A stretch of DNA of 64,000 nt from Roseburia_C sp900315735 (GTDB lineage Bacteria > Bacillota > Clostridia > Lachnospirales > Lachnospiraceae): the NCBI GenBank assembly GCA_052118425.1, contig JBQKHF010000009.1, one strand, 5' to 3'. Positions 18,020-27,700 of the stretch are shown one piece after another; the first letter of the stretch is position 1, and each line of letters starts with the position of its first letter. The translations under genes and the position numbers were made by a program. Under the pieces are notes generated by a model that searched no databases, had not been told where the DNA came from, and saw only the letters and a program-made list of their open reading frames with translations.

Positions 18020-18040
18020 TTCGTTTTATGCATTATGCAA
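18012..18040 (-). promoter_or_regulatory. argC operon promoter
   Basis: TTGCAT and a perfect TATAAT with 17-bp spacing on the minus strand, about 65 bp upstream of the argC ATG. The -10 lies inside the candidate ARG box. Confidence 0.65.
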
Positions 18041-18121
18041 GTATTATTTTCTGTTTTCACGCTTTTTCAGTTAATTTATTATTCTATGAGACTTCTTTAT
18101 TAATATATTATCCGTTTTTTA

Positions 18122-18156
18122 TACATAAATATGTACCCTTTATATATAATTATGCA
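18122..18156. promoter_or_regulatory. Two further candidate ArgR sites on the argG side
   Basis: TACATAAATATGTA is a 14-base palindrome with ARG-box-like geometry. About 10 bp further on, TATAATTATGCA is the exact inverse of the first 12 bases of the box over the argC promoter. Both lie 33-67 bp upstream of the argG -35, where an arginine-sensitive activator or repressor loop could act on both divergent promoters. The rest of the argC-argG gap is very AT-rich with nothing else recognised. Confidence 0.45.
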
Positions 18157-18188
18157 TTTTTATGAGTATATTATGTATATTTTTTCGC

Positions 18189-18217
18189 TTGCGTATTTAA
18201 TTTTTTTGTTGTATATT
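18189..18217 (+). promoter_or_regulatory. argG promoter
   Basis: TTGCGT and TATATT with 17-bp spacing, about 40 bp upstream of the argG start. A ribosome site AAAGGA is present at a rather long 11-base spacing. Confidence 0.5.
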
Positions 18218-18259
18218 AGTCCTAGTTAAAAAACATCTGAAGAAAGGATACCTATTATT

Positions 18260-19486
18260 ATGAAAGAAAAAGTTGTTTTAGCGTACTCCGGTGGACTTGA
18301 TACAACCGCTATCATCCCTTGGTTAAAAGAAAATTATGATTATGAAGTAATCTGCTGCTGCGTTGACTGCGGACAGGGTGAAGAGCTGGACGGTCTTGAT
18401 GAAAGAGCAAAATTATCCGGCGCAACCAAATTATATATTGAAGATATTACAGATGAATTCTGTGATGACTACATTGTTCCTTGTGTTCAGGCTGATGCCG
18501 TATACGAGAACAAATATCTCTTGGGAACTTCTATGGCTCGTCCTGGTATTGCCAAGAAATTAGTTGAAATTGCAAGAAAAGAAAATGCCGTTGCTATCTG
18601 CCATGGTGCAACCGGTAAAGGAAACGACCAGATTCGTTTCGAGCTTTCTATCAAAGCGCTTGCTCCCGATATCAAAATCATCGCTCCTTGGCGTGATGAC
18701 AAATGGAAAATGGATTCCCGTGAATCCGAAATTGAATACTGTAAAGCACATGGCATTCATCTTCCATTCTCTACTGACCAGAGCTACAGCCGTGACCGTA
18801 ACTTATGGCACATCAGCCACGAAGGTCTTGAGTTAGAGGATCCTGCAAATGAGCCAAACTATGACCACCTTTTAGTACTTGGTGTATCTCCTGAAAAAGC
18901 TCCGGATGAGGGTGAATATGTAACCATGACCTTTGAAAAAGGTGTTCCTACTGCTGTCAACGGAAAGAAAATGAAAGTTTCCGATATCATCCGTGAATTA
19001 AACCGTTTAGGCGGCAAACATGGAATCGGTATCATCGATATCGTAGAGAACCGTGTTGTTGGTATGAAATCCCGTGGTGTATATGAGACTCCTGGCGGAA
19101 CTATCCTGATGGAAGCACATCGTCAGTTAGAGGAACTCGTATTAGACCGTGCTACTATGGACGTAAAGAAAGATATGGGCAACCGTATGGCTCAGATCGT
19201 TTACGAAGGAAAATGGTTCACACCTTTACGTGAAGCAGTTCAGGCATTCGTTGAGTCTACACAGGAATATGTAACCGGTGAAGTAAAATTCAAACTCTAC
19301 AAAGGAAACATCATCAAAGCCGGAACAACTTCTCCATACTCTCTCTACAGCGAGTCACTGGCAAGCTTTACAACCGGAGACCTTTATGATCACCATGATG
19401 CAGATGGATTCATCACACTGTTTGGTCTTCCATTAAAAGTTCGTGCTATGAAAATGCATGAATTAGAGAAAAATAACCAGAAATAG
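18260..19486 (+). CDS. argG: Argininosuccinate synthase
   Basis: ATP-dependent ligation of citrulline and aspartate. The 408-residue protein begins with the PP-loop AYSGGLDTTAIIPWL (type I argininosuccinate synthase) and contains the ATGKGNDQIRFE block near 115 and SYSRDRNLWHIS near 175. Codon use and length are normal. It is divergent from the argC operon; argH, usually next to it, is not present in the window. Confidence 0.96.
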   Translation: MKEKVVLAYSGGLDTTAIIPWLKENYDYEVICCCVDCGQGEELDGLDERAKLSGATKLYIEDITDEFCDDYIVPCVQADAVYENKYLLGTSMARPGIAKKLVEIARKENAVAICHGATGKGNDQIRFELSIKALAPDIKIIAPWRDDKWKMDSRESEIEYCKAHGIHLPFSTDQSYSRDRNLWHISHEGLELEDPANEPNYDHLLVLGVSPEKAPDEGEYVTMTFEKGVPTAVNGKKMKVSDIIRELNRLGGKHGIGIIDIVENRVVGMKSRGVYETPGGTILMEAHRQLEELVLDRATMDVKKDMGNRMAQIVYEGKWFTPLREAVQAFVESTQEYVTGEVKFKLYKGNIIKAGTTSPYSLYSESLASFTTGDLYDHHDADGFITLFGLPLKVRAMKMHELEKNNQK

Positions 19487-19500
19487 TATTTTCTAACATA

Positions 19501-19537
19501 AACTACGAGAAACTCGCAAAGCGTGTTTCTCGTAGTT
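19501..19537. terminator. argG 3' hairpin
   Basis: A perfect 13-bp stem (AACTACGAGAAAC with GTTTCTCGTAGTT, 11-nt loop) starts 14 bp after the argG stop. There is no strong U-tract, so it may work with Rho or mainly protect the 3' end. The convergent MocR gene ends inside it. Confidence 0.6.
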
Positions 19538-20945
19538 ACTTATCCAGAATCCCTCTTAATACAGCAAGACCCTGCTCCATTTCTTCTTCTGTCAGATTGC
19601 CATATCCTAATACCAGTGTCGGAACTTTCTTTTCCTTTGGCTTTTGAATCACATATTCACCCAGTCTATGAATTTCAATATGCCTCTCTCTCGCCTGTTC
19701 CACCACTTCTTCTTCCTTCCACTTCGTATCCAGTTCCACCAATACATGCAGTCCTGCATTATCACCATAGATGCGTTGAATCCAGTTTTCCCTCTTCAGA
19801 AGCCGCATAAAAGTATCATGTTTATTCTTATAGTTATTACGCATCCGATTGAGGTGCCGTTCAAAATGCCCTTCTTCCATAAAATGGCACAATACTTCCT
19901 GGCTGTTCCGCGGCACCGTGCAGGCATAGAAACCACAGGTGCTGTGATACCGCTCCATCAGAGAATGTGGCAGTACCATAAAGCTGATTCGAAGAGAAGG
20001 TGCAATACTCTTCGAAAAAGTTCCAATGTAAATCACATGCTCCCCGGTATCATTTCCCCATAAAGCAGGAATCGGCTTTCCTTTATAACGGAACTCACTG
20101 TCGTGGTCATCCTCTATGATATACCGACCTTCTCCTTCGGACGCCCACTGCAGCAGCTCTAATCGTCTTCGTAACGGCATTACATTTCCCAGCGGGAACT
20201 GATGGGATGGCATGACATAAACCATGTCCGGATTTTCTTTCCGAATAGCCTCCATGCAGATTCCATCTTCATCAATTTCATCTGCCAGCACCCGGTATCC
20301 CATATTACAGAACGTATAATATGCCTGCAAATAAGTATAATTCTCCATTGCTACTTTCTTATCTCTTCCCATAATCTGGGCTAACAGCAGCAAAAGGTAC
20401 TCATTACCTGCTCCAAGAAGAATCTGTTTTTCATCACAGACTACCCCTCTCGCCTGATAGAGATAGCGGCTGATTGCCGCTCGAAGATTTAATTCTCCTT
20501 TTGGATTTCCGGAAAGCAGTAAATCCGGATTGTCCTCCGGCACAACGCTCTTGTGCATCCGATACCATATTCCATAGGGAAAATGTTTCCGGTCAATCTC
20601 ATAAGGCGAAAAGCTGATTTCATACTGCTTCTTCTGCCGCTCCATGAGTCTTCCTTCTTCTGACTTTTCCTGTCCACGGCTCAGCTGATACAGCATACTG
20701 ATATCACAGACAAAATATCCGGCACAGGGTTTCGGTTCAATATAACCCTCTGCCGTAAGCTGCTCATATGCCAGTTCCACGGTACTCCTGCTGATTTGCA
20801 GATTTTTTGCCATAAAACGAGTAGACGGTAATTTTTCCCCGGGGGAAATCTTACCGTCTGCTATATCCTTACGAATATATTCGTAAATCTGCTCATAAAG
20901 TGCGCGTGGAGAATCCGGTTGTAAATCAATCCATAATTCCTTCAT
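19536..20945 (-). CDS. MocR/PdxR-type transcriptional regulator (GntR wHTH + aminotransferase fold)
   Basis: A 469-residue chimera: an N-terminal GntR winged helix (about 8-75, ALYEQIYEYIRKDI, GEKLPSTRFMAKNL, SRSTVELAYEQL) joined to a fold-type I aminotransferase domain. PLP-binding features are VMPSHQFPLGN, IEDDHDSEF and the lysine in GTFSKSIAPSLR. Such proteins use PLP as effector, classically for vitamin B6 or GABA/taurine metabolism; the target here is unknown. Start taken at the ATG eight bases after AGGTGG, which overlaps the DUF2225 stop codon. Downstream of glnS and DUF2225 in the same direction. Confidence 0.88.
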   Translation of the reverse strand: MKELWIDLQPDSPRALYEQIYEYIRKDIADGKISPGEKLPSTRFMAKNLQISRSTVELAYEQLTAEGYIEPKPCAGYFVCDISMLYQLSRGQEKSEEGRLMERQKKQYEISFSPYEIDRKHFPYGIWYRMHKSVVPEDNPDLLLSGNPKGELNLRAAISRYLYQARGVVCDEKQILLGAGNEYLLLLLAQIMGRDKKVAMENYTYLQAYYTFCNMGYRVLADEIDEDGICMEAIRKENPDMVYVMPSHQFPLGNVMPLRRRLELLQWASEGEGRYIIEDDHDSEFRYKGKPIPALWGNDTGEHVIYIGTFSKSIAPSLRISFMVLPHSLMERYHSTCGFYACTVPRNSQEVLCHFMEEGHFERHLNRMRNNYKNKHDTFMRLLKRENWIQRIYGDNAGLHVLVELDTKWKEEEVVEQARERHIEIHRLGEYVIQKPKEKKVPTLVLGYGNLTEEEMEQGLAVLRGILDK

Positions 20946-20957
20946 CCCGCTATCCAC

Positions 20958-21809
20958 CTATCGATTTTTCTTAAGCTCTTTTAAAATAACTTCTTTTAAT
21001 TCTAAGGATTTATCCTTAATCTTGCGGTTTGCACTGGCAGAACTCAAAACACGGCTTAAGCATTTTGATGTTATATCATACTGCTTATAATGGAATGCCA
21101 TATTTGCAAGAAGATAATCCATGGTACTCTGGTCCATTCCACAGATTGGGAACATTTCAGTACTTACTGCCTTCATCATACCATCATAAGCTTCTTTGTA
21201 GAAGGATTCCTCCTCCTGTCTGCAGGCTGCTGCCTCTTCCTTTTTACCGGCAGTCTCTAACTCTTCTGCCTTGGTACGAAGCAGCCATGCAAGAATCAGA
21301 CAGTTATATGCCTTTTCACTGGTTCTTGCTTTCTTTACCATTGCATTAAACAGAGATAACTTATGCATTTCAATCGCCTTATCATAATCCCATGTTGCAT
21401 CGGTAGATGGTGCCTGTGCATGGAAATTCAGGCAAATCTGGTCTTTGATTAATTTAATCTGACCCATGGTAATATGCTCAAAATAACGATTCAGTGAAGT
21501 GTATCCGCAATTCGGGCAGGATGCCACATCATATTTCAGAGAATCCACATACTGCTGTCTTGGTCTTAAATCTGCATCCGGCTCTAATCGCTTAACTTTA
21601 CCGGCTTTTACCATTTTTGTCTTAAATTCTTTATCACATACCGGGCAGCGCACGGTCTTATCTAAAAGGAAATCCTCTTCCTTTGGCTGCACTACGGCTG
21701 TTTCTACTTTTTCTTTTGTTTTCGTTTCTGATGCTTTCTCATCGGCATAAAGATCTGTACTGTCTGTTGCCTTTATTCCGAATTTTTCCAATCCAGCAAA
21801 TAAATTCAT
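20958..21809 (-). CDS. DUF2225 family protein with zinc-binding motifs
   Basis: A 283-residue cytoplasmic protein with two CxxC pairs (CPVCDKEF near 56 and CPNCGYTS near 98) that probably bind one zinc, followed by an all-helical, TPR-like second half that ends in a Lys-rich tail. This is the DUF2225 architecture common in Clostridia and Bacilli, function unknown. A strong AGGAGG ribosome site lies seven bases before the ATG. It begins 15 bp after the glnS stop and its stop overlaps the ribosome site of the MocR gene, so the three are one operon. Confidence 0.82.
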   Translation of the reverse strand: MNLFAGLEKFGIKATDSTDLYADEKASETKTKEKVETAVVQPKEEDFLLDKTVRCPVCDKEFKTKMVKAGKVKRLEPDADLRPRQQYVDSLKYDVASCPNCGYTSLNRYFEHITMGQIKLIKDQICLNFHAQAPSTDATWDYDKAIEMHKLSLFNAMVKKARTSEKAYNCLILAWLLRTKAEELETAGKKEEAAACRQEEESFYKEAYDGMMKAVSTEMFPICGMDQSTMDYLLANMAFHYKQYDITSKCLSRVLSSASANRKIKDKSLELKEVILKELKKNR

Positions 21810-21824
21810 GTCTATTCCTCCGCT

Positions 21825-23495
21825 CTACTGCTGAGCCGGCAGTTTATAAGAACTCTTTAGTGAAACGATGCGGTTAAATACCAGCGCATCTTCTTTTGAA
21901 TCTTTCGCATCTACGCAGAAGTATCCCTGTCTTACGAACTGGAAACTGTCATATCCTTTCGCATCTGCAAGGCTTGGTTCTACATAGCACTCTTTTAATA
22001 CGTTAAGAGAATTCGGATTTAAGTTTAAGCTTCCGTCTTCGTTATATACGCCTAACTCTTCATCCACAATATTCTCATATAATCTTACTTCTGCTTTCAC
22101 TGCAGTTGGTGCTGCTACCCAGTGAATGGTTCCCTTTACCTTTCTTCCATCCGGGCTGTTTCCGCCTCTGGATTCCGGGTCATAGGTACAGTGAATCTCT
22201 GTCACTTTTCCGTTTTCGTCCTTTACAAAGCTGTTACATTTCACAAAATATGCATGCATCAGACGTACTTCATTGCCCGGGAACATACGGAAATATTTTC
22301 TCGGTGGCTCTTCCATAAAGTCTTCTCTGTCAATATAAAGCTCTCTTGCAAACGGAACTTTACGGCTGCCAAGTGCTTCATTTTCCATATTATTGACTAC
22401 ATCAAAGTATTCAATCTGGTCTTCCGGATAATTATCAATGATAACCTTAATCGGATCTAATACTGCCATCACGCGGGAACGTTTTAATTTCAAATCCTCA
22501 CGGATACAATATTCTAACATTGCATAATCTACCGAACTGTTTGCCTTGGAAACGCCGCACAGCTCTACGAACATCTTAATAGACTCCGGTGTAAAGCCTC
22601 TTCTTCTCAAAGCGGCAATGGATACCAGACGCGGGTCATCCCATCCATCTACAATGTGTTCTTCTACCAGTTTCTTAATATAACGCTTACCGGTTACCAC
22701 ATTGGTAAGATATAATTTTGCAAACTCAATCTGCTTTGGTGGATTCTCATACTCCAACTCACGGACAACCCAGTCATATAAAGGTCTGTGGTCTTCGAAT
22801 TCCAGTGTACAGATAGAATGTGTAATTCCTTCGATTGCATCCTCGATTGGATGAGCGAAATCATACATCGGATAAATGCACCATTTATCTCCGGTATTCT
22901 GATGTGTCATATGTGCTACACGATAAATAACCGGGTCACGCATATTCATATTTGGAGAAGCCATGTCAATTCTGGCACGCAATACTTTCTCACCGTCTGC
23001 ATACTTGCCATCTTTCATTGCTTCAAACAGTTCTAAGTTCTCTTCTACACTTCTTCCGGCTGATGGGTCTTCTTTTCCCGGCTCCTTTAAGGTTCCGCGG
23101 TACTCACGCATCTCTTCTGCACTTAAGTCAGAAACATACGCTTTGCCCTTCTTAATCAGTTTTACAGCTGCTTCATACATCTGGTCAAAATAATTGGATG
23201 CAAAAAACAGTCTGTCACCCCAATCAGCACCCAGCCATTTAATATCCTCTTTGATTGACTCTACGAATTCGCTTCGCTCTTTGGTCGGATTGGTATCGTC
23301 AAAACGCATATTAAATAAACCGTTATATTCCTGTGCAAGTCCATAATTTAAAAGAATAGATTTGGCATGTCCGATATGCAAATAGCCATTTGGTTCCGGT
23401 GGAAATCTGGTATGCACCGTTTTGCAATGTCCTTCTGCTAAATCTTTGTCGATAATCTGCTCAATAAAATTCTTGGAGACAGCTTCGTTTTCCAT
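21825..23495 (-). CDS. glnS: Glutaminyl-tRNA synthetase
   Basis: Class I synthetase charging tRNA-Gln directly. The 556-residue protein has the HIGH-type signature in PPEPNGYLHIGHAKS (about 32-46), the GlnRS-specific WDDPRLVSIAALRRRGFTP block near 270, and the C-terminal beta-barrel anticodon domain (NSPDGRKVKGTIHWV). The KMSKS-like element is the divergent TGKRYIKKLV. Many Firmicutes make Gln-tRNA by GatCAB instead; in this family GlnRS is a likely transferred gene of gammaproteobacterial origin, which is known for Clostridia and inferred here. AGGAGG precedes the ATG. Confidence 0.95.
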   Translation of the reverse strand: MENEAVSKNFIEQIIDKDLAEGHCKTVHTRFPPEPNGYLHIGHAKSILLNYGLAQEYNGLFNMRFDDTNPTKERSEFVESIKEDIKWLGADWGDRLFFASNYFDQMYEAAVKLIKKGKAYVSDLSAEEMREYRGTLKEPGKEDPSAGRSVEENLELFEAMKDGKYADGEKVLRARIDMASPNMNMRDPVIYRVAHMTHQNTGDKWCIYPMYDFAHPIEDAIEGITHSICTLEFEDHRPLYDWVVRELEYENPPKQIEFAKLYLTNVVTGKRYIKKLVEEHIVDGWDDPRLVSIAALRRRGFTPESIKMFVELCGVSKANSSVDYAMLEYCIREDLKLKRSRVMAVLDPIKVIIDNYPEDQIEYFDVVNNMENEALGSRKVPFARELYIDREDFMEEPPRKYFRMFPGNEVRLMHAYFVKCNSFVKDENGKVTEIHCTYDPESRGGNSPDGRKVKGTIHWVAAPTAVKAEVRLYENIVDEELGVYNEDGSLNLNPNSLNVLKECYVEPSLADAKGYDSFQFVRQGYFCVDAKDSKEDALVFNRIVSLKSSYKLPAQQ

Positions 23496-23535
23496 TTTGT
23501 CTTCCTCCTGGGTTCGTTTCTTCGCTAATATATCT

Positions 23536-23564
23536 ATTATAAAGTCAAACGCCCGCTAAATCAA
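23536..23564 (-). promoter_or_regulatory. glnS operon promoter
   Basis: TTGATT and a perfect TATAAT with 17-bp spacing on the minus strand, 40 bp upstream of the glnS ATG. The rest of the 156-bp gap to the rhomboid-like gene shows no hairpin. Confidence 0.6.
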
Positions 23565-23651
23565 TAACGATTTTTGGAGTTCCGTCAAAATGTTGCCCGG
23601 TCACGCTTTCTTTGTTCCACTGCATTTCCATTACTCGGCTGTACTTTTTTC

Positions 23652-24512
23652 CTAGCTGTGCTTGATATGCTGATGGGTAAACAGATGATCCTGGCAGTAT
23701 TCATAATTGCCATCGCATTTTGAGCAGAAACGGAATTCCAGATTTGGATCATCCAGTTCGGTTCTTCCGCAGACTGCACATTTATGCTTTGTCACCATGC
23801 TGCCTCTTCTTGGCTCCCGCATCTGAGCCTTAAATGCTCTTTTCCGGTGAATTTCCTTCGGTGATACCCTTCTGTAATTTCTGGTAGACAGGAAGAAAAT
23901 CAGGAAGTTTAAGATGGACATAATGATAGCAATTCTGCCGCCCCAGCTGGTTAAAATCAGATTAATTGCAATCAGTACCGCATATACCACTGCCATCCAC
24001 TTCATTTTTACCGGAATGATAAAGAACAGTAAAATCTGCATTTCCGGATACATGACCGCAAAGGCAAGGAATATGGTCAGATTGATATAATTCGTAGAGA
24101 AAGTAAGGCTTGAAATCAGTGAAATTGTTTCTAAGCTTCCGTTTCCGGTTGCTGCATATATTCCATATAAAATGAATGCTCCGATTACAGTAAATAACAT
24201 TCCGCCAAAAATATAAACATTAAAGCGGAAGGTGCCCCAGCTTCGTTCCAGTGCTGAACCCAGCTGATAATAAAGAAGTGCCATAATCAGCAGTGAAAAT
24301 ACTCTGGTGTCTGTGGGCATCAGAATCCAGGTAATCAGTCTCCATACCTGTCCATGCAGAATATGGTACGGACTTAAGGTCAGCATCAGCAAAAAAGACG
24401 GCTGTACTGCATTAATCACAAATCCGATACAATATGCTGCAATCAGATAAATCATCAGATTCGGGATGGCATATTTCCCAATTTTACGCTCCATTTTATT
24501 CAAAAAATTCAT
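23652..24512 (-). CDS. Rhomboid-like membrane protein with C-terminal zinc ribbon, catalytic residues not apparent
   Basis: The 286-residue protein has about six membrane helices. The layout resembles rhomboids (GQVWRLITW near 55, then YQLGSALERSWGTFRFN), but the GxSG serine motif and the matching histidine are not visible, so it may be a pseudoprotease of the derlin/iRhom kind. After a basic linker (about 210-235) it ends in a cytoplasmic zinc-binding tail with CAVCGR, FCSKCDGNYEYCQDH and a HxHxxH end. Start chosen at the second ATG because GAGGTG precedes it. Function unknown; family assignment is moderate. Confidence 0.7.
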   Translation of the reverse strand: MNFLNKMERKIGKYAIPNLMIYLIAAYCIGFVINAVQPSFLLMLTLSPYHILHGQVWRLITWILMPTDTRVFSLLIMALLYYQLGSALERSWGTFRFNVYIFGGMLFTVIGAFILYGIYAATGNGSLETISLISSLTFSTNYINLTIFLAFAVMYPEMQILLFFIIPVKMKWMAVVYAVLIAINLILTSWGGRIAIIMSILNFLIFFLSTRNYRRVSPKEIHRKRAFKAQMREPRRGSMVTKHKCAVCGRTELDDPNLEFRFCSKCDGNYEYCQDHLFTHQHIKHS

Positions 24513-24558
24513 ATTACACCTCATATTTCATAAATTAGTTTATTGCAATCTGTCTATT

Positions 24559-24588
24559 ATTATAGAAGTATCTCCAAAGATTTGTCAA
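24559..24588 (-). promoter_or_regulatory. Promoter of the rhomboid-like gene
   Basis: TTGACA and TATAAT, both perfect, with 18-bp spacing on the minus strand, about 45 bp upstream of the start. Confidence 0.55.
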
Positions 24589-24664
24589 CGACACTGGGAT
24601 TTCTTCATAAAAATTTCAGATTCCCACATATTTCTAAACAAACCATAAATTCTTCTATTAGGAA

Positions 24665-24693
24665 TTGTTTTTTGAAAAATACTGTCGTATAAT
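24665..24693 (+). promoter_or_regulatory. Promoter of the activase fusion gene
   Basis: TTGTTT and a perfect TATAAT with 17-bp spacing, 69 bp upstream of the ATG. Confidence 0.55.
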
Positions 24694-24762
24694 GGACTTT
24701 GTTTTGGAATTTATGAAACACATTATTAATATGAAGTAACAGACTAATACAGGGTGATTATT

Positions 24763-27700
24763 ATGGAAAACAAAAATCTTAACAAACTGGGAATAGATAT
24801 CGGTTCCACAACCGTTAAAATTGCTGTTCTCGGTGAAAATAATGAGCTGCTCTTTGCAGACTACGAAAGACATTTTGCCAATATCCGTGAAACCTTAACG
24901 GATTTATTAAAAAAGGCATTTGATAAGCTTGGAAATTTAAAGCTGGCACCAATGATTACCGGTTCCGGTGGACTTACCCTTGCCAAACATCTTGGCATTC
25001 CATTTGTGCAGGAGGTTATTTCCGTATCTACTGCTTTACAGGACTATGCGCCACAGACCGACGTTGCCATTGAGCTTGGTGGTGAGGATGCCAAGATTAT
25101 TTATTTCGAAGGCGGTAATGTGGAACAGCGTATGAATGGTATCTGTGCCGGTGGTACCGGCTCCTTTATCGACCAGATGGCTTCCTTGATTCAGACAGAT
25201 GCATCCGGTCTGAATGAGTATGCCAAAAATTATGATGCCATTTATCCGATTGCTGCCCGATGCGGTGTATTTGCAAAAACCGATATCCAGCCACTGATTA
25301 ACGAAGGAGCAACCAGAGAAGACTTATCTGCTTCTATTTTCCAGGCAGTTGTAAACCAGACCATCAGTGGTCTTGCCTGTGGAAAACCAATCCGTGGACA
25401 CGTTGCATTCTTAGGTGGACCGCTGCACTTTCTTTCCGAATTAAAGGAAGCTTTTATCCGCACCTTAAAATTAGACGATGAGCACATCATTGCACCGGAG
25501 AATTCCCATCTGTTTGCATCCATTGGGTCCGCATTAAATTATAAAGAAGATGTTACTTACGATTTATCCGATATTTTAGACAAATTGTCTTCTGATATTA
25601 AGATGGAATTTGAAGTAGCCCGTATGGAGCCGCTTTTTGCAACCCAGGCAGACTACGATGCCTTTACTGCCCGCCATAACGGACACAATGTAAAGACCGC
25701 AGACCTTTCTACTTACAAAGGAAACTGCTATCTGGGTATCGATGCCGGTTCCACTACAACCAAGATTGCACTGGCAGGAGAAGACGGTTCTCTTCTCTAC
25801 TCTTTCTATAGCAGCAACAACGGAAGCCCTCTGGCTACTGCCATCAAATCCATCAAGGAAATCTATTCCCTGTTACCGGCAGATGCACATATTGTACATT
25901 CCTGCTCTACCGGTTATGGAGAGGCTTTATTAAAAGCTGCCCTTATGCTGGATGACGGTGAAGTAGAAACCGTTGCCCATTACTATGCCGCAGCATTCTT
26001 TGACCCGGATGTAGACTGTATCTTAGACATCGGTGGTCAGGATATGAAATGTATCAAGATTAAGAACCAGACCGTTGACAGCGTTCAGTTAAATGAAGCC
26101 TGCTCTTCCGGATGCGGTTCCTTTATCGAGACTTTTGCGAAATCTTTAAATTACAGTGTGCAGGATTTTGCCAAAGAAGCTTTATTTGCGGAAAATCCGA
26201 TTGACCTTGGAACCCGTTGTACCGTATTCATGAACTCCAAGGTAAAACAGGCACAGAAGGAAGGTGCAAGCGTTGCTGATATTTCTGCCGGTCTTGCTTA
26301 TTCCGTTATCAAAAATGCACTTTTCAAGGTTATCAAGCTTTCCGATGCAAAGGATTTAGGTGAGCATATCGTAGTTCAAGGTGGAACCTTCTACAATGAT
26401 GCGGTACTCCGAAGCTTTGAAAAGATTTCCGGCTGCGAAGCGGTAAGACCTGATATTGCAGGAATTATGGGTGCTTTCGGTGCTGCCTTAATTGCAAGGG
26501 AGCGTCACGAAGAGGGTTACCAGACTTCCATGCTTTCCATTGATGAAATCAATGCACTGACCTTTGATACCAAACTGACCCGCTGTCAGGGATGTACCAA
26601 CCACTGTCTTTTGACCATCAACCGTTTCTCCGGCAATCGTTCCTACATTACCGGTAACCGTTGTGAGCGTGGACTTGGCAAAGAAAAGAATAAAGAAAAT
26701 ATTCCGAACCTTTTTGAATATAAGAATGAACGGCTTTTTGCTTATCCTCCACTGAAGAAAGAAGAAGCCACCCGTGGAACCGTAGGACTTCCAAGAGTAT
26801 TAAATATGTATGAGAATTACCCATTCTGGGCAACCTTCTTTGCAGCTTTAAAATTCGAAGTAGTACTCTCTCCACAGTCAACCAGAAAGATTTATGAGCT
26901 GGGTATTGATTCCATTCCAAGTGAGTCCGAATGTTATCCTGCCAAGCTTGCCCACGGTCATGTTTCCTGGCTGATTCAGCATCAGGTAGATTTCATTTTC
27001 TACCCATGTATTCCTTATGAGAGAAATGAATTCCCGGATTCTAACAATCACTACAACTGCCCGATTGTTACATCCTATGCTGAAAATATCAAGAATAATG
27101 TCGATGAAATCACTTCCGGTCAGGTACGTTTCTTAAATCCGTTTATGGCATTTACGAACCTTGACGTTCTGACCGAGCAGTTAGTACATACCTTTACCGA
27201 AGAGTTCTCCATTCCGGCAGAAGAAATCAAAGCTGCTGCGAAAACTGCATGGCAGGAGCTTGCCAATGCCAGAGAGGATATCAAACGCAAAGGCGAAGAG
27301 ACTTTAGCATACTTAAAAGAGACCGGAAAACGCGGTATTGTCCTTGCCGGACGTCCATATCATGTGGACCCGGAAATCAACCACGGTATTCCGGAGCTGA
27401 TTAATTCCTATGGTCTTGCTGTACTTACTGAAGATTCTGTAGCGCATCTTCATGAAGTAGAGCGTCCGCTTATCGTTATGGACCAGTGGATGTACCACTC
27501 CAGACTGTATGCTGCAGCAAACTTCGTAAAGACACAGGATAACCTTGATTTAATCCAGTTAAATTCCTTCGGTTGTGGACTGGATGCCGTTACAACAGAC
27601 TGTGTCAATGACATTTTAAGTAAATCCGGCAAGATTTATACCTGCCTGAAAATTGATGAAGTAAATAACTTAGGTGCCGCAAGAATCCGTATCCGTTCCC

